Below, in pieces: positions 45,901 to 52,912 of a DNA stretch of 64,000 nt; within the stretch, counting starts at the first letter, position 1, and every line of letters starts with the position of its first letter. The DNA comes from Corallococcus soli. Lineage in GTDB: Bacteria; Myxococcota; Myxococcia; Myxococcales; Myxococcaceae. The notes beneath the pieces are model-generated. The model saw nothing but the letters and a program-made list of their open reading frames with translations. It made no database searches and had not been told where the DNA came from. The DNA lies in NCBI RefSeq assembly GCF_014930455.1, contig NZ_JAAIYO010000002.1:620001-684000 (forward strand). The letters are read 5' to 3'. Made by a program: the position numbers and the translations under genes.

Positions 45901-46072
45901 TGCCCGGGCGCGCTTCGCGCTCGCCCGTGTCCTCTGGCGGACGCGAGATGCGCGGGCCCGGGCGCGCTCCCTGGCGCATGATGCCCTCGATGCCTATTCG
46001 CGCGGCCTGCCCATCCACGCGCCGCGCGCGCGCGAGGTGCGGGCCTGGTTGTCCACCCACGGCCCGTCGTGA
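42944..46072 (+). CDS. Ser/Thr protein kinase with zinc-finger N-terminus, membrane helix and TPR array
   Basis: 1042 residues. Residues 1-40 are an anti-sigma/zf-HC2-like finger (CPDENELVEGAR, then HLDGCAACCAV: H and C residues in HxxxCxxC spacing). The kinase domain (about 70-340) has a Gly loop GEGGMGVV, catalytic K104 in VALKLLK, HRDFKPDN with D197, DFG D215, and the later SPEQW; the segment with DFGLARAG lacks a long acidic activation segment. A single membrane helix (ALVLGIGASVVLGFGVM, about 365-381). The rest (about 400-1040) is TPR repeats of the TPR_10/12 type with repeating ALGPAHPKVASALYNLGHA and AEHPRTSV-like units. Start is the ATG giving MSQCPDENELV. A sigma-like gene follows. 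Confidence 0.92.
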   Translation: MSQCPDENELVEGARARLSAAAQARLEAHLDGCAACCAVLAGLDGGLSLSRRGPPQAARHGPEETPQPGARVGRYVLLRRVGEGGMGVVFAAYDPDLDRQVALKLLKPGVVSDAEARGRLMREAQAQARLSHPNVVTVHDVGLDGDTVFLAMELVRGGTLRRWSSEAPRPWREVLARFLQAGRGLAAAHAVGLVHRDFKPDNVLLAEDGQVRVADFGLARAGPVPLAPPESGAGEGLARESPPSGGNTPTGTPQGTPAYMSPEQWRGQHADARSDQFSFCVALYEALFGQRPFAGVTTREREQAVREGRVLPPPRSSRVPFAVRQAVLRGLSTEPTARHPSLDALLARLEPRPRTSSWRLASAALVLGIGASVVLGFGVMRGGATRVCSGLESRMAGTWDAARRARLEQRFLPAGATGNAFPSTARALDAYAQALVAQERQSCEDTRVRQTQSERLMDLRAACLDGRRQALHVLVDLLESGEREVLLRAPEAARRLPSLAACANRAVLVRVEPLPESPDVRARLAALGRELDGLRARSAAGFHASALPRLEEAVAALREVGHRPLLARALLLLGETRGTAGDFTAAREVLEEAVRVAAAGHDDETSAHAWNRLLYTEGEGLGLVKEAQRTARMAEAALARLGPEGSSEVASELYRFRSALGYRQGEFARALTDAEQALALLEGGAPGAHDEAIAESLTGMGRALNGLGRYAEAERHYTRALALVDALYGQDHPVRAVYLNNVATSLRLQGRVADAAARYGAALAVAERSFGAEHPTTSVMRTNLGDALVQQGRLEEALVHYERARTSLGGGGDAARLRLATVLLSLGNARLDLGQLPEAEAAYREALALQQAQLGPRHPDVALSRNNLGSVALDAGRPRDALAHFEAARELWEAALGPAHPKVASALYNLGHARLRLGQVRQAITHLRAALAVREKALGAEHPRMVPTLGLLGEALLEGGQRREARERLEHAVALSTRLEVAPADHARARFALARVLWRTRDARARARSLAHDALDAYSRGLPIHAPRAREVRAWLSTHGPS

Positions 46073-46130
46073 GCCGAGGGCGCAGTCGCATCCCCGCCCG
46101 GAAGGGCGGGTCCATCCCTGGAGGTGGGCC

Positions 46131-47012
46131 GTGCCGTCCGAGCAGACCGCGTTCTTCCTCTCGCGGGCACCCCGCGCGCTCGTCCCGACGCTGCGGGAGC
46201 ACCCCGGACTGGAGTCCGTGCTCGCGGGCCTGATGCGCACCGCGCGCGAGGCGTGGCCGGAGGTGGGCCTGGAGGCGGAGGCCTTCCTCGGGCACGTGGC
46301 GGAGCGATTGCCCTCCACGGGCGAGGCCGACGGCGGGCTCGCGAGCCTGCACGCGGAGGACCTCGCGCTCGCCTTCACCTGCGTGCGGGGAAGCACGCGG
46401 GCCATCGAGGCGCTCGAAGCGCGCGTGCTGTCCCAACTGGAGAAGTGGCTGCCGGGCGAGGCGCCCTCCCAGGTGGACGAGCTGCGGCAGTTGCTGCGAC
46501 AGCGGTTGCTCCTCCCGACGGGCGGGGCTCCGCCGAAGCTGGCCTTCTATTCCGGGCGCGCGCCGCTGGCGCACTGGGTGCGGGCCGTGGCGCTGCGGCT
46601 CCTCGTCGACCAGCGGCGCGCCGCGCCGCGCGAACAGCCGGTGGGGGAGGCCCTGCCAGCGCTGGTGGAGCGGCTGGGGGCGGACCCCGAGCTGGCCTTC
46701 ATCCGCGAGCGACACCAGGAGGACTTCCGCGTGGCCTTCCGCGCCGCGCTGGGCCGGCTGGACGTCCAGGAGCGCAACCTGCTGCGGCTGCACCACGTGC
46801 ATGGCCTGTCCATGGACGCGATGGCGGCCACCACCCGGGCGCCGCGCTCCACCGTGGCGCGCTGGATTGCCCGCGCCCGCGAGCGGCTGCTGGTGCTCAC
46901 CCGCGAGGAGCTGACGGCGCGACTGGGATTGACGCCGGGAGAGCTGGACAGCCTGCTGCGCCTCGTGCGCAGCCAGCTTGACGTCAGCCTGCGTCAACTC
47001 CTGGTGGACTGA
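46131..47012 (+). CDS. Sigma-70-like factor paired with the kinase
   Basis: 293 residues from GTG 46131 (GGAGG upstream). N-terminal 130 residues are helical and unique. A region 2-like part (LAHWVRAVALRLLVDQRR, near 150-167) and a region 4 helix-turn-helix (LQERNLLRLHHVHGLSMDAM, TRAPRSTVARWIARARERLL) near 215-265 mark a divergent sigma-70/ECF-type factor. It follows the kinase gene by 58 bases on the same strand. Kinase-sigma pairs of this sort are common in myxobacteria; the zinc finger on the kinase may sequester the sigma factor, which is inference. The secreted metalloprotease gene starts 145 bases downstream. Confidence 0.8.
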   Translation: MPSEQTAFFLSRAPRALVPTLREHPGLESVLAGLMRTAREAWPEVGLEAEAFLGHVAERLPSTGEADGGLASLHAEDLALAFTCVRGSTRAIEALEARVLSQLEKWLPGEAPSQVDELRQLLRQRLLLPTGGAPPKLAFYSGRAPLAHWVRAVALRLLVDQRRAAPREQPVGEALPALVERLGADPELAFIRERHQEDFRVAFRAALGRLDVQERNLLRLHHVHGLSMDAMAATTRAPRSTVARWIARARERLLVLTREELTARLGLTPGELDSLLRLVRSQLDVSLRQLLVD

Positions 47013-47156
47013 AACGCCCGGACGCGTCACGGCCGCGAAATCACGGCCCCGGTGGGACGGAATTCTCAAACGCTCGTCACATGGGAAGAACCGCAACCGG
47101 GGGAAACACGGGTCGTCGTGTGTCCAGCGGTGCGTGTCACGAAAAGGAAGACGCCC

Positions 47157-48488
47157 ATGATGAAGTGGAGCCGGTGGAACCTTGCCATTCCTGAAGTGGT
47201 CACCCGTGGGTGTGCGCCGCGTGCCTGGGCCGTGCCACTGGCGCTCCTGGGCTTGATGGGGTGTGCCCAGGACGCCGGGGTCGATGAGGTCCTCCCCGCT
47301 GCTTCGCAGGACGCGCATGTGAAGGCGTGGGTCCCCGAGACGCCGGTGCCCACCCCGGCGCACGCGCAGGGGACGGAGCACACGCTCTCCATCGACTGGA
47401 TCCTCCAGGAGAAGTCCGTGGAGGCCCTGACCGACCATTCAGCGTTGATCATCAACGGGCGGGTGGAGTCCACGCGCTACGACGTCATCCGCACCCACGC
47501 GCAATCCAAGACGGATGGCGCACCCTCCGGCGAGGCGGGCGACCTCTACACCGACCTTCCGGTGACCATCGCGACGGTGCGGATTGATGACCTCGCGCGC
47601 TCGTCGCGGGAGCTCCAGGCGTCCTCGGGCGGCGTGCTCGCGCAGGGGGCCACCGTGGACGTCATGTTCCCCGGTGGCCTGCTCGCTGACGGATGCCTGC
47701 TCGCGCCGGAGGACAACCCGCTGCCCAGGACGGGGGAGCAGGCGGTCTTCTTCCTCACGCCGCAAGAGGGGGCCAGGCCCCTGGCCGCGCAGTCCCTGAA
47801 GGGCGTCTATGCCGTGACGGGTGGACCGGTGGGGCGCGTCCTCGTGCAGGGCGGCTTCGTCCAGGGCTCGGGCTCGACGCATCAGGCCGCCGCGCTCCAG
47901 GAGCACGTCGGCGGGCCGGTCACCGCGCTGCTCGAACGGGTGGGCGCCCGCGCCCGGGCCGTCGAGTACGTGCGTCCCGAAGCGCGCGCGGTCCCCGGCG
48001 TGGAAGAGGCCCCCCGCGGGCCGACCGCCCAGAGCTGGTGCGGGGTTCCACTGTTTGGCTACAAGTGGTGTCGGTACCCCACGAACGTCAGCTACACGGA
48101 CTTCACGACCACGCGCTGGCCGGTGGGCGATGCGATGAACGCGTGGATGTATACGAGCATCTCGAATGGCCTGTATCTGCACTGGCGTGGCAGCGGCTCG
48201 TCCGACGTCATGGTCTACGAGAACTGGTACGGCACCAATGGCTGGTACGCATACACCTGGAATTACGCTTCGGGCGGCTGCATGACCGGCAGCATCGTGA
48301 ACATGAACAACACGTACCACGCGGGCGCGTACCACGCGAAGAGCGTCGCGGTTCACGAGATCGGACACACGCTCGGCATCGCGCACCACTGGGATTGCAA
48401 TTCCATCATGTATTCAAGCCCCACCGTCTGCGGGTCCGCCGTCACGTCCTGCGACGCCCAGGTGGCGGCGGAGATGTACCGGTACTGA
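47157..48488 (+). CDS. Exported zinc metalloprotease (matrixin/astacin-type)
   Basis: 443 residues. Signal peptide or lipobox (ALLGLMGC) near residues 25-32. The propeptide region covers about 35-280 with strand-like VTIATVRIDDLARSS and a Cys before the catalytic domain (SWCGVPLFG). Zinc site: HEIGHTLGIAH with H400, E401, H404, H410, and a Met-turn SIMYSSPT about 418. So it is a metzincin. Four C-terminal Cys form likely disulfides. Probably released to digest prey protein. A strong hairpin lies 28 bases past the stop. Confidence 0.88.
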   Translation: MMKWSRWNLAIPEVVTRGCAPRAWAVPLALLGLMGCAQDAGVDEVLPAASQDAHVKAWVPETPVPTPAHAQGTEHTLSIDWILQEKSVEALTDHSALIINGRVESTRYDVIRTHAQSKTDGAPSGEAGDLYTDLPVTIATVRIDDLARSSRELQASSGGVLAQGATVDVMFPGGLLADGCLLAPEDNPLPRTGEQAVFFLTPQEGARPLAAQSLKGVYAVTGGPVGRVLVQGGFVQGSGSTHQAAALQEHVGGPVTALLERVGARARAVEYVRPEARAVPGVEEAPRGPTAQSWCGVPLFGYKWCRYPTNVSYTDFTTTRWPVGDAMNAWMYTSISNGLYLHWRGSGSSDVMVYENWYGTNGWYAYTWNYASGGCMTGSIVNMNNTYHAGAYHAKSVAVHEIGHTLGIAHHWDCNSIMYSSPTVCGSAVTSCDAQVAAEMYRY

Positions 48489-48515
48489 GTCACCGCTGAG
48501 CACCGCCGTGGGCCC

Positions 48516-48549
48516 GCCCAGGTGTTCCAGGACGACGGAGCACCTGGGC
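48516..48549 (+). terminator. Hairpin after the metalloprotease gene
   Basis: GCCCAGGTG-TTCC against GGAG-CACCTGGGC, nine perfect outer pairs plus inner ones, followed by TTCGCG. The T-run is weak, but position and stem favour a terminator. Confidence 0.55.
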
Positions 48550-48607
48550 TTCGCGACCCGTTGAGTTCCCAGGGGGCAGCCGCCGGGGTACCGAGGGATT
48601 CCGGCTA

Positions 48608-48955
48608 GGGGCTGTCCCTGATCTCCGGCCCGAAAATTCAACCTACCGGATCGAACATCGGGGTTGGACCCGGCTTCGGGAGGCAGGAGGAGGGTGCCAG
48701 CCGGCGTCAAGCATGAGCAACGCTGGCTGTGCGCCGACATGAGCTGAGCGATGCCGAGTGGAGCCGTATCGAGCCCCTGCTGGGCTCCCGGAGCGGCCCT
48801 CCCTGAAGTAACGCCCGGCCAGCAGCATGAAGCCACGATGGCCGAGGAACTGCTGGTGCACGCCGAAGGCGACGCCTTCATCGCGGACACGGGCTACGAT
48901 GCCGACCGCATCCTCGCCAACGTGCGCAAGCTCGGGATGACGCCCGTCATCCCTA
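48608..48955 (+). mobile_element. IS5-type element, copy 1: left end kept, inside and right end deleted
   Basis: The left end GGGGCTGTCCCTGAT is present after a TA. The transposase frame starts at GTG 48729 (MRRHELSDAEWSRIEPLLGS) and ends after 25 codons; the sequence then jumps to EVTPGQQHEATMAEELL and TGYDADRILANVRKLGM, stopping at 48955. Compared with copy 2 (52913-53789), about 640 bases are missing inside, at a GAAG shared by both break points, and the last ~220 bases are missing. Sequence identity where it can be compared is above 95% by eye. Not functional. Confidence 0.85.
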
Positions 48956-48956
48956 C

Positions 48957-49126
48957 ATCCTGGGCCCCCTTCGGTGCTGAGAGCGATTTGCGCAGCTGGG
49001 GTTCAGCTGGCCAGCCGCAGTGGCAAGAGCGCGAAACGGCGTGCCACGGTGGCTGTGGCACGCAAGCTGGCTGTTCTCATGCACCTCCTCTGGGGAACCG
49101 GGGAGGAGAACGAGCCTGTTGGCTAA
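48957..49126 (+). pseudogene. IS110-family transposase, C-terminal remnant
   Basis: The frame reads LRAICAAGVQLASRSGKS, then AKRRATVAVARKLAVLMHLL and WGTGEENEPVG to TAA at 49124-49126. The pattern GK.A..AVARKLA.L.H.LW..GE...P is the standard C-terminus of IS110/IS1111-type transposases. No N-terminal part lies before it; that occurs at 52872-52910. Confidence 0.7.
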
Positions 49127-49578
49127 AAACCCAAGCGTGCTGCCGCATAGCACGCTGGCGGACGAGTTCTTGGGAAGGGAAGAATAGAGATATCGCGGCA
49201 CTGAGCAGACCCTGAGCACCTGATTCGAGAAACCACGAACCGCCCCGTCCGGGCGACTGCGCGAGTGGACTGGAGCTTCCAATCTCGTGGCCCAGATGGC
49301 AGCGCCAGGCCGGTTCGGACCCCAACATGCACCGAGTCCCTGCTGGACCTCACCCAGGTGCGGATGGAAGCGTGGCGGAGCGGCTTCTCGACAGGATGCA
49401 GGTTGCCATGCAGGGCCTGGACTTGACTTCGAGCGGCCTCCTCATGGAAGTCCAAACGGGGTGTGCGCTCGTTCCTCGGCTCCTCCACCGTCCCGGCAAA
49501 GGCGGGGCTCTCCTCCTCCAGCCCCGGCTCCGCCCCTGCTTGAGGGAACGTGTCCATCCGCGTGAAGTGTGCTGGCCG
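49127..49578. other. Cassette stretch without a clear gene
   Basis: 452 bases between the IS110 remnant and the operon end. A minus-strand ORF of 144 codons (49123-49557) has some host-like codon use but crosses the IS110 stop and shows no motif. I treat this as intergenic or as further remnants. Confidence 0.35.
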
Positions 49579-50031
49579 TCAGCTCATCTCGATGCCGCTC
49601 AAGTAATAGACCTCGATCGACACACCGCCGGCTTGGCACTGCGCGCGCAGCGCCGCGCTCTTGTTGCCCTGATTCCAGGGCGGGTTTGCGCCCGCCGCCA
49701 GTGCGGTGAGCCCCAAGCCGCCGCCTGTGGGACGAATCAGAAACTGGTCCCATGCTGCGCCCATGAGGTAGTGCTGCGTTTCTTGCGCCAGCCCCTGCCA
49801 GGCATTAATCAGCAGGTAGCGATGCGGCGGCAGGTTGTCGCGATTGGCGATGGCGATGTTCCCCAGGGCCTGCTCCAGCACCTGCCGCGTCTGCAGGCAC
49901 CAGCCGAGAAACGGCCCAATGCCAGTGCCGGGCGCGTGCGCCAGAGCGTTCGACCAAGTGATGCCCGGCTTTCCCGTGGCGGTGTGGAGATCGCTCACGG
50001 TGATGTTTTTCAGGATGAAGTGGCCCGCCAT
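49579..50031 (-). CDS. Small unknown protein, third gene of the cassette operon
   Basis: 150 residues from the ATG giving MAGHFILKNITVSDLHTATG. It contains GITWSNALAHAPGTGIGPF, VLEQALGNIAIANRDNL, AWQGLAQETQHYLMGAAWDQF and ends VSIEVYYLSGIEMS. No signal peptide. It begins five bases after the stop of the pore-forming candidate, so it is the last gene of the operon. No family recognised. Lower third-position G+C than the surrounding chromosome. An accessory or immunity-like partner for the upstream protein is possible, but inferred. Confidence 0.65.
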   Translation of the reverse strand: MAGHFILKNITVSDLHTATGKPGITWSNALAHAPGTGIGPFLGWCLQTRQVLEQALGNIAIANRDNLPPHRYLLINAWQGLAQETQHYLMGAAWDQFLIRPTGGGLGLTALAAGANPPWNQGNKSAALRAQCQAGGVSIEVYYLSGIEMS

Positions 50032-50036
50032 GTAGT

Positions 50037-51554
50037 TCAGGCCCTCGGCAGCGCTTCGGCGTAGGCGTCCACCTGGCTCAGTGTCCAGGTCTGGTTGACG
50101 AACAAGGGGGTTCCGGCCAGGGCAATCGCCACGAGGTCGACGGCGTAGGAGATGACCATCGCCGGTGCGCTGCCGGCGCCGATGCCACCCGGTATGCCTA
50201 CGGGGCTCAACAGCATCCACTTCAGTTTGTCGTCGTACCCGCTTCCCTGCGCCACCTGTACCAACTGTGTCGTGTCGGACTGCGACAGCGGCGTCGCCAA
50301 GTATAGCTTGGTCGCGCCGTTCTGGAAGCCAACCGTCAACGTATCCTGCCGCCGCAGAATCCATCGCTGCAGTTTGTTGCGGACGTTGATCGGCTGCAGG
50401 AGCGCCGGACCGGTCGGATTGCCTGGGTCGGTGCCGATACAGTAGGTCAAGGTCTGGATGTAGTACGCCGGGTCGGCCACCGCCGTCGGCAGTTGGCAAC
50501 CGGGCACCGCGCCGTCGTCCGGCACCTGGATCGCCAGCGCGTTCGACGAGGCCTCGATCTGGCTCTTGTAACTGTTGAGCGATTGTGTTCGGCGTTCCAC
50601 GAACGCCTGAGCCTTCTGCTGCGGGCCGGTCGTCAGGGCGGTCAGCTCCGCGTCGGAGGCCTCGTATCGCTCGGGATGAGCCGCTGCCTCCTGCAGGGTC
50701 CCGATCAGGGCTTCGGCGCTGTCGATGTCCGCCTGTATCGCCTGACAGTTCGAGGCCAGCGTGACTCCGATCTGAAGCGGCAACGGCGGCTTTTTATACT
50801 GCTCGGGCATGAGCGTGTCGTAGTCGCCGAGGCTGGCGATGACCGGAACGGCGTTGTCGAGGGTCACCGTCGCGAAGAAGTCCTTGATTGAGTCGATCGC
50901 CTCTTCGACGGTCAGACCGGTCCTCAGCTGCACCCCACCTTTGACGATATAGTGGATCGTCGCATTCGTGCTGGTTTGGGTCTGCTTGAGCTTCTGCGTG
51001 ATGCTGCCGGAGGCATCTGCGGAGAAGCTGCCCACCACGCCGCTCGCGGTGAGCTTCGCGGTGAGCTCCTCTTGCTCGCTCTGGCTCTCGGTGATCCACT
51101 GTGCCACTAGGCAGATCGCGGCGCCGTGCTGGAGTCCTCGCACATAGAAATGCCCGTAGGCGCCGGCGAACGCCGCAGTGCCGTTCGTGTTCAGAAACTC
51201 CAGCGCATCGTCGGTCAGCGACGGCGAGTCGTTGAAGACACCCGTGTAGAGGGCCTTGCCAACGATGGTCAGCCAGACGCCGTACTTGCTGACGGTCAGC
51301 TCCTTGACCACGTCCACCGAGGCCGATGCCGAGAACGCGCCGTAGGATGCGTTTGCCGTGGCCGACACGTTCAGGCTCCGCAACAGATCGCTCTTCGACG
51401 TAGCAAGCGTGGCGGTCACCTCGTTGACGACGAATCCGCCGGAGGGCTTGGCATCGCTGTTCGAGAACACGCCGCTCCGTTTCGGGTTGCCGGTCGCCAA
51501 GTTGACGCCGACTGCCATGTCGAGCCCCGCATTGTATTCCACCTCAACGTTCAT
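50037..51554 (-). CDS. MACPF/CDC-like pore-forming protein candidate
   Basis: 505 residues, no signal peptide. Residues about 55-85 are Ser/Ala-rich strands (LNVSATANASYGAFSASASV), then YGVWLTIVGKAL, and about 130-147 AFAGAYGHFYVRGLQHGA, close to the MACPF signature Y-G-(T)-H-(F/Y)-x6-G-G with one residue missing. LTASGVVGSFSADASGSI follows as a second small-residue strand region, as in the transmembrane hairpins. The second half is helical with VTLDNAVPVIASL and LMPEQYKKPPLPLQIG. This layout is like bacterial and fungal MACPF-type proteins. Operon gene two; its start overlaps the SGNH stop (ATGA). Toxin or anti-competitor role is inferred. Confidence 0.55.
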   Translation of the reverse strand: MNVEVEYNAGLDMAVGVNLATGNPKRSGVFSNSDAKPSGGFVVNEVTATLATSKSDLLRSLNVSATANASYGAFSASASVDVVKELTVSKYGVWLTIVGKALYTGVFNDSPSLTDDALEFLNTNGTAAFAGAYGHFYVRGLQHGAAICLVAQWITESQSEQEELTAKLTASGVVGSFSADASGSITQKLKQTQTSTNATIHYIVKGGVQLRTGLTVEEAIDSIKDFFATVTLDNAVPVIASLGDYDTLMPEQYKKPPLPLQIGVTLASNCQAIQADIDSAEALIGTLQEAAAHPERYEASDAELTALTTGPQQKAQAFVERRTQSLNSYKSQIEASSNALAIQVPDDGAVPGCQLPTAVADPAYYIQTLTYCIGTDPGNPTGPALLQPINVRNKLQRWILRRQDTLTVGFQNGATKLYLATPLSQSDTTQLVQVAQGSGYDDKLKWMLLSPVGIPGGIGAGSAPAMVISYAVDLVAIALAGTPLFVNQTWTLSQVDAYAEALPRA

Positions 51555-52570
51555 GAGCCACTCCTCGCAATCTCACCCGTGCCGGGTCCCGCTGCGGCAA
51601 TGAAGGCCTGCGCTAGCTTTGCCTGGCCGACCAAGCTCGGGTGCACGCCGTCGTCGATCAGGTCGGCCAGCGGGTCGATGACGGAGCAGGTATCGACGAC
51701 CCAAACGTCGAGGCCGTCGGCCTGCAGGGTCGCCGCGACCTGCCCGATCATCCGACCATAGTCCAACGTCGCCGCTAGGCTGCCATGCTGCTGGTAGGCA
51801 TTGGGCGACAGCCGGGTGGGCGTGCCGAGCAGCAGGCATGGGCGCATGCCGCTGGCCTGTCGCGCCTGTCCGTTGCCCCACGCCCAGTCGACGAAGACCA
51901 GGCCTCCGGTGATCCGCCCGGTCAGGATGTGGCTGCCCGGCTTCAGTCCGGAGATGCGCAGCAGGCCCGGCGCTTGGTAGGACGACGGCCCGATTGCTGC
52001 GGAGCCCTGGGCGACGGCGGTGGCGGTGGGAAAGGCCGCCATCGGCACGCCGTCGACGTCGACCGCACAGAGCCCTAGCGCCTGCCCCTTGGAGGCCTCC
52101 GGCCCATAGAGCTGGATGAACGCGACGTACACCGTGTCGCCGGTGAGCTCGACCTGGAAGGTTGCGCCTTCCACCAAGGTGCTCATGCCGAGGAAGAAGC
52201 GTTGCGACGGCCCCCAGTTGGAATCAAACGCGAAGCGGGCGTCGAGGCCGCGCACGATCTCGGCGTTGTCGATGGCGAGCCAAGCGGTTTGTGCCAGCAG
52301 GCAGCTTGTGAACAACGCCTGATCGGCGGGCAGATCGCCGCGGTCGGCGTCGTTGACGCCAATCATATAAGTGCTCAGCGAACCGGCGGTCGGCGCGACG
52401 CTGTAGATCGCATCTGCTTGGTCAGGCGCCTCGTTGCCGGGAAACGCGAAATTCAACGCTCGTCGCCCAAGCGCCCGACCGACCGCCACCGGATAGCCGG
52501 ACGACAGTCCAAACGGATAGCCGTACGTGATGGAGTCGCCAAATGACCAGAGCGGTTGAGCAGCCGCCAT
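51551..52570 (-). CDS. SGNH/GDSL-type hydrolase, first gene of the cassette operon
   Basis: 339 residues from the ATG giving MAAAQPLWSFGDSIT; the longer upstream in-frame ORF runs into the intergenic stretch and is poor. Block I SFGDSIT with Ser13, block III IGVND (oxyanion Asn), block V DDGVHPS with the acid and base. So a complete SGNH site without signal peptide. Between block I and III is a beta-rich insertion (residues about 120-240: GATFQVELTGDTVYVAFIQL) that could bind carbohydrate. ATGA overlap with the pore-forming candidate shows coupling. Likely substrate: an ester on a glycan or lipid. Confidence 0.85.
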   Translation of the reverse strand: MAAAQPLWSFGDSITYGYPFGLSSGYPVAVGRALGRRALNFAFPGNEAPDQADAIYSVAPTAGSLSTYMIGVNDADRGDLPADQALFTSCLLAQTAWLAIDNAEIVRGLDARFAFDSNWGPSQRFFLGMSTLVEGATFQVELTGDTVYVAFIQLYGPEASKGQALGLCAVDVDGVPMAAFPTATAVAQGSAAIGPSSYQAPGLLRISGLKPGSHILTGRITGGLVFVDWAWGNGQARQASGMRPCLLLGTPTRLSPNAYQQHGSLAATLDYGRMIGQVAATLQADGLDVWVVDTCSVIDPLADLIDDGVHPSLVGQAKLAQAFIAAAGPGTGEIARSGS

Positions 52571-52871
52571 CGCCGTGCCTCTTGTGTTGCTAAGGTGTTC
52601 TTGCAGGTCTGGATGTAAACCTGAGCATTGGAAAATGGCAAGAGGCTCTGGGTGAAAGGCAGAATGAGCCGAGGCTGACACCGTAAGAGAGAGCCAATGG
52701 GCGGCCGTGGTGTGCACGGCGGTGGTGCTGTCCGTCGGACTCGCCCTGCTCATTGTGCGAGCTGCACTCGAGCATAGATGGGATGAGGCGGCTGACCCAC
52801 TGCCTACTTGGTAGCGCAAAAGTCCCACAACCTAGAACGAGGTCCAAGCCGCAAGAAAGTAGAGAACAGCC
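52571..52871. other. Promoter side of the cassette operon, no gene seen
   Basis: 301 bases between the SGNH start and the IS110 N-terminal piece. It should hold the promoter of the leftward operon and of the rightward IS110 transposase; an AGAGAA stretch precedes the IS110 ATG. Confidence 0.4.
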
Positions 52872-52910
52872 ATGGAGCATTTGGGCATCGACGCGCACAA
52901 GAAGGAAAGC
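52872..52910 (+). pseudogene. IS110-family transposase, N-terminal remnant
   Basis: ATG 52872 opens MEHLGIDAHKKES, the typical GID.HKK(E) start of IS110-family transposases with the first catalytic Asp. It is cut after thirteen codons by the left end of IS copy 2. The matching C-terminal end of an IS110 gene is at 48957-49126, on the same strand. Confidence 0.7.
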
Positions 52911-52912
52911 TA

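Noticed and set aside
43673-46405. Minus-strand ORF of 910 codons opposite the kinase/TPR gene
   Set aside because: Same kind of shadow; the opposite strand holds unmistakable kinase and TPR motifs.
49123-49557. Minus-strand ORF of 144 codons inside the cassette
   Set aside because: Crosses the IS110 stop and has no motif; possible remnant, but not supported as a gene.
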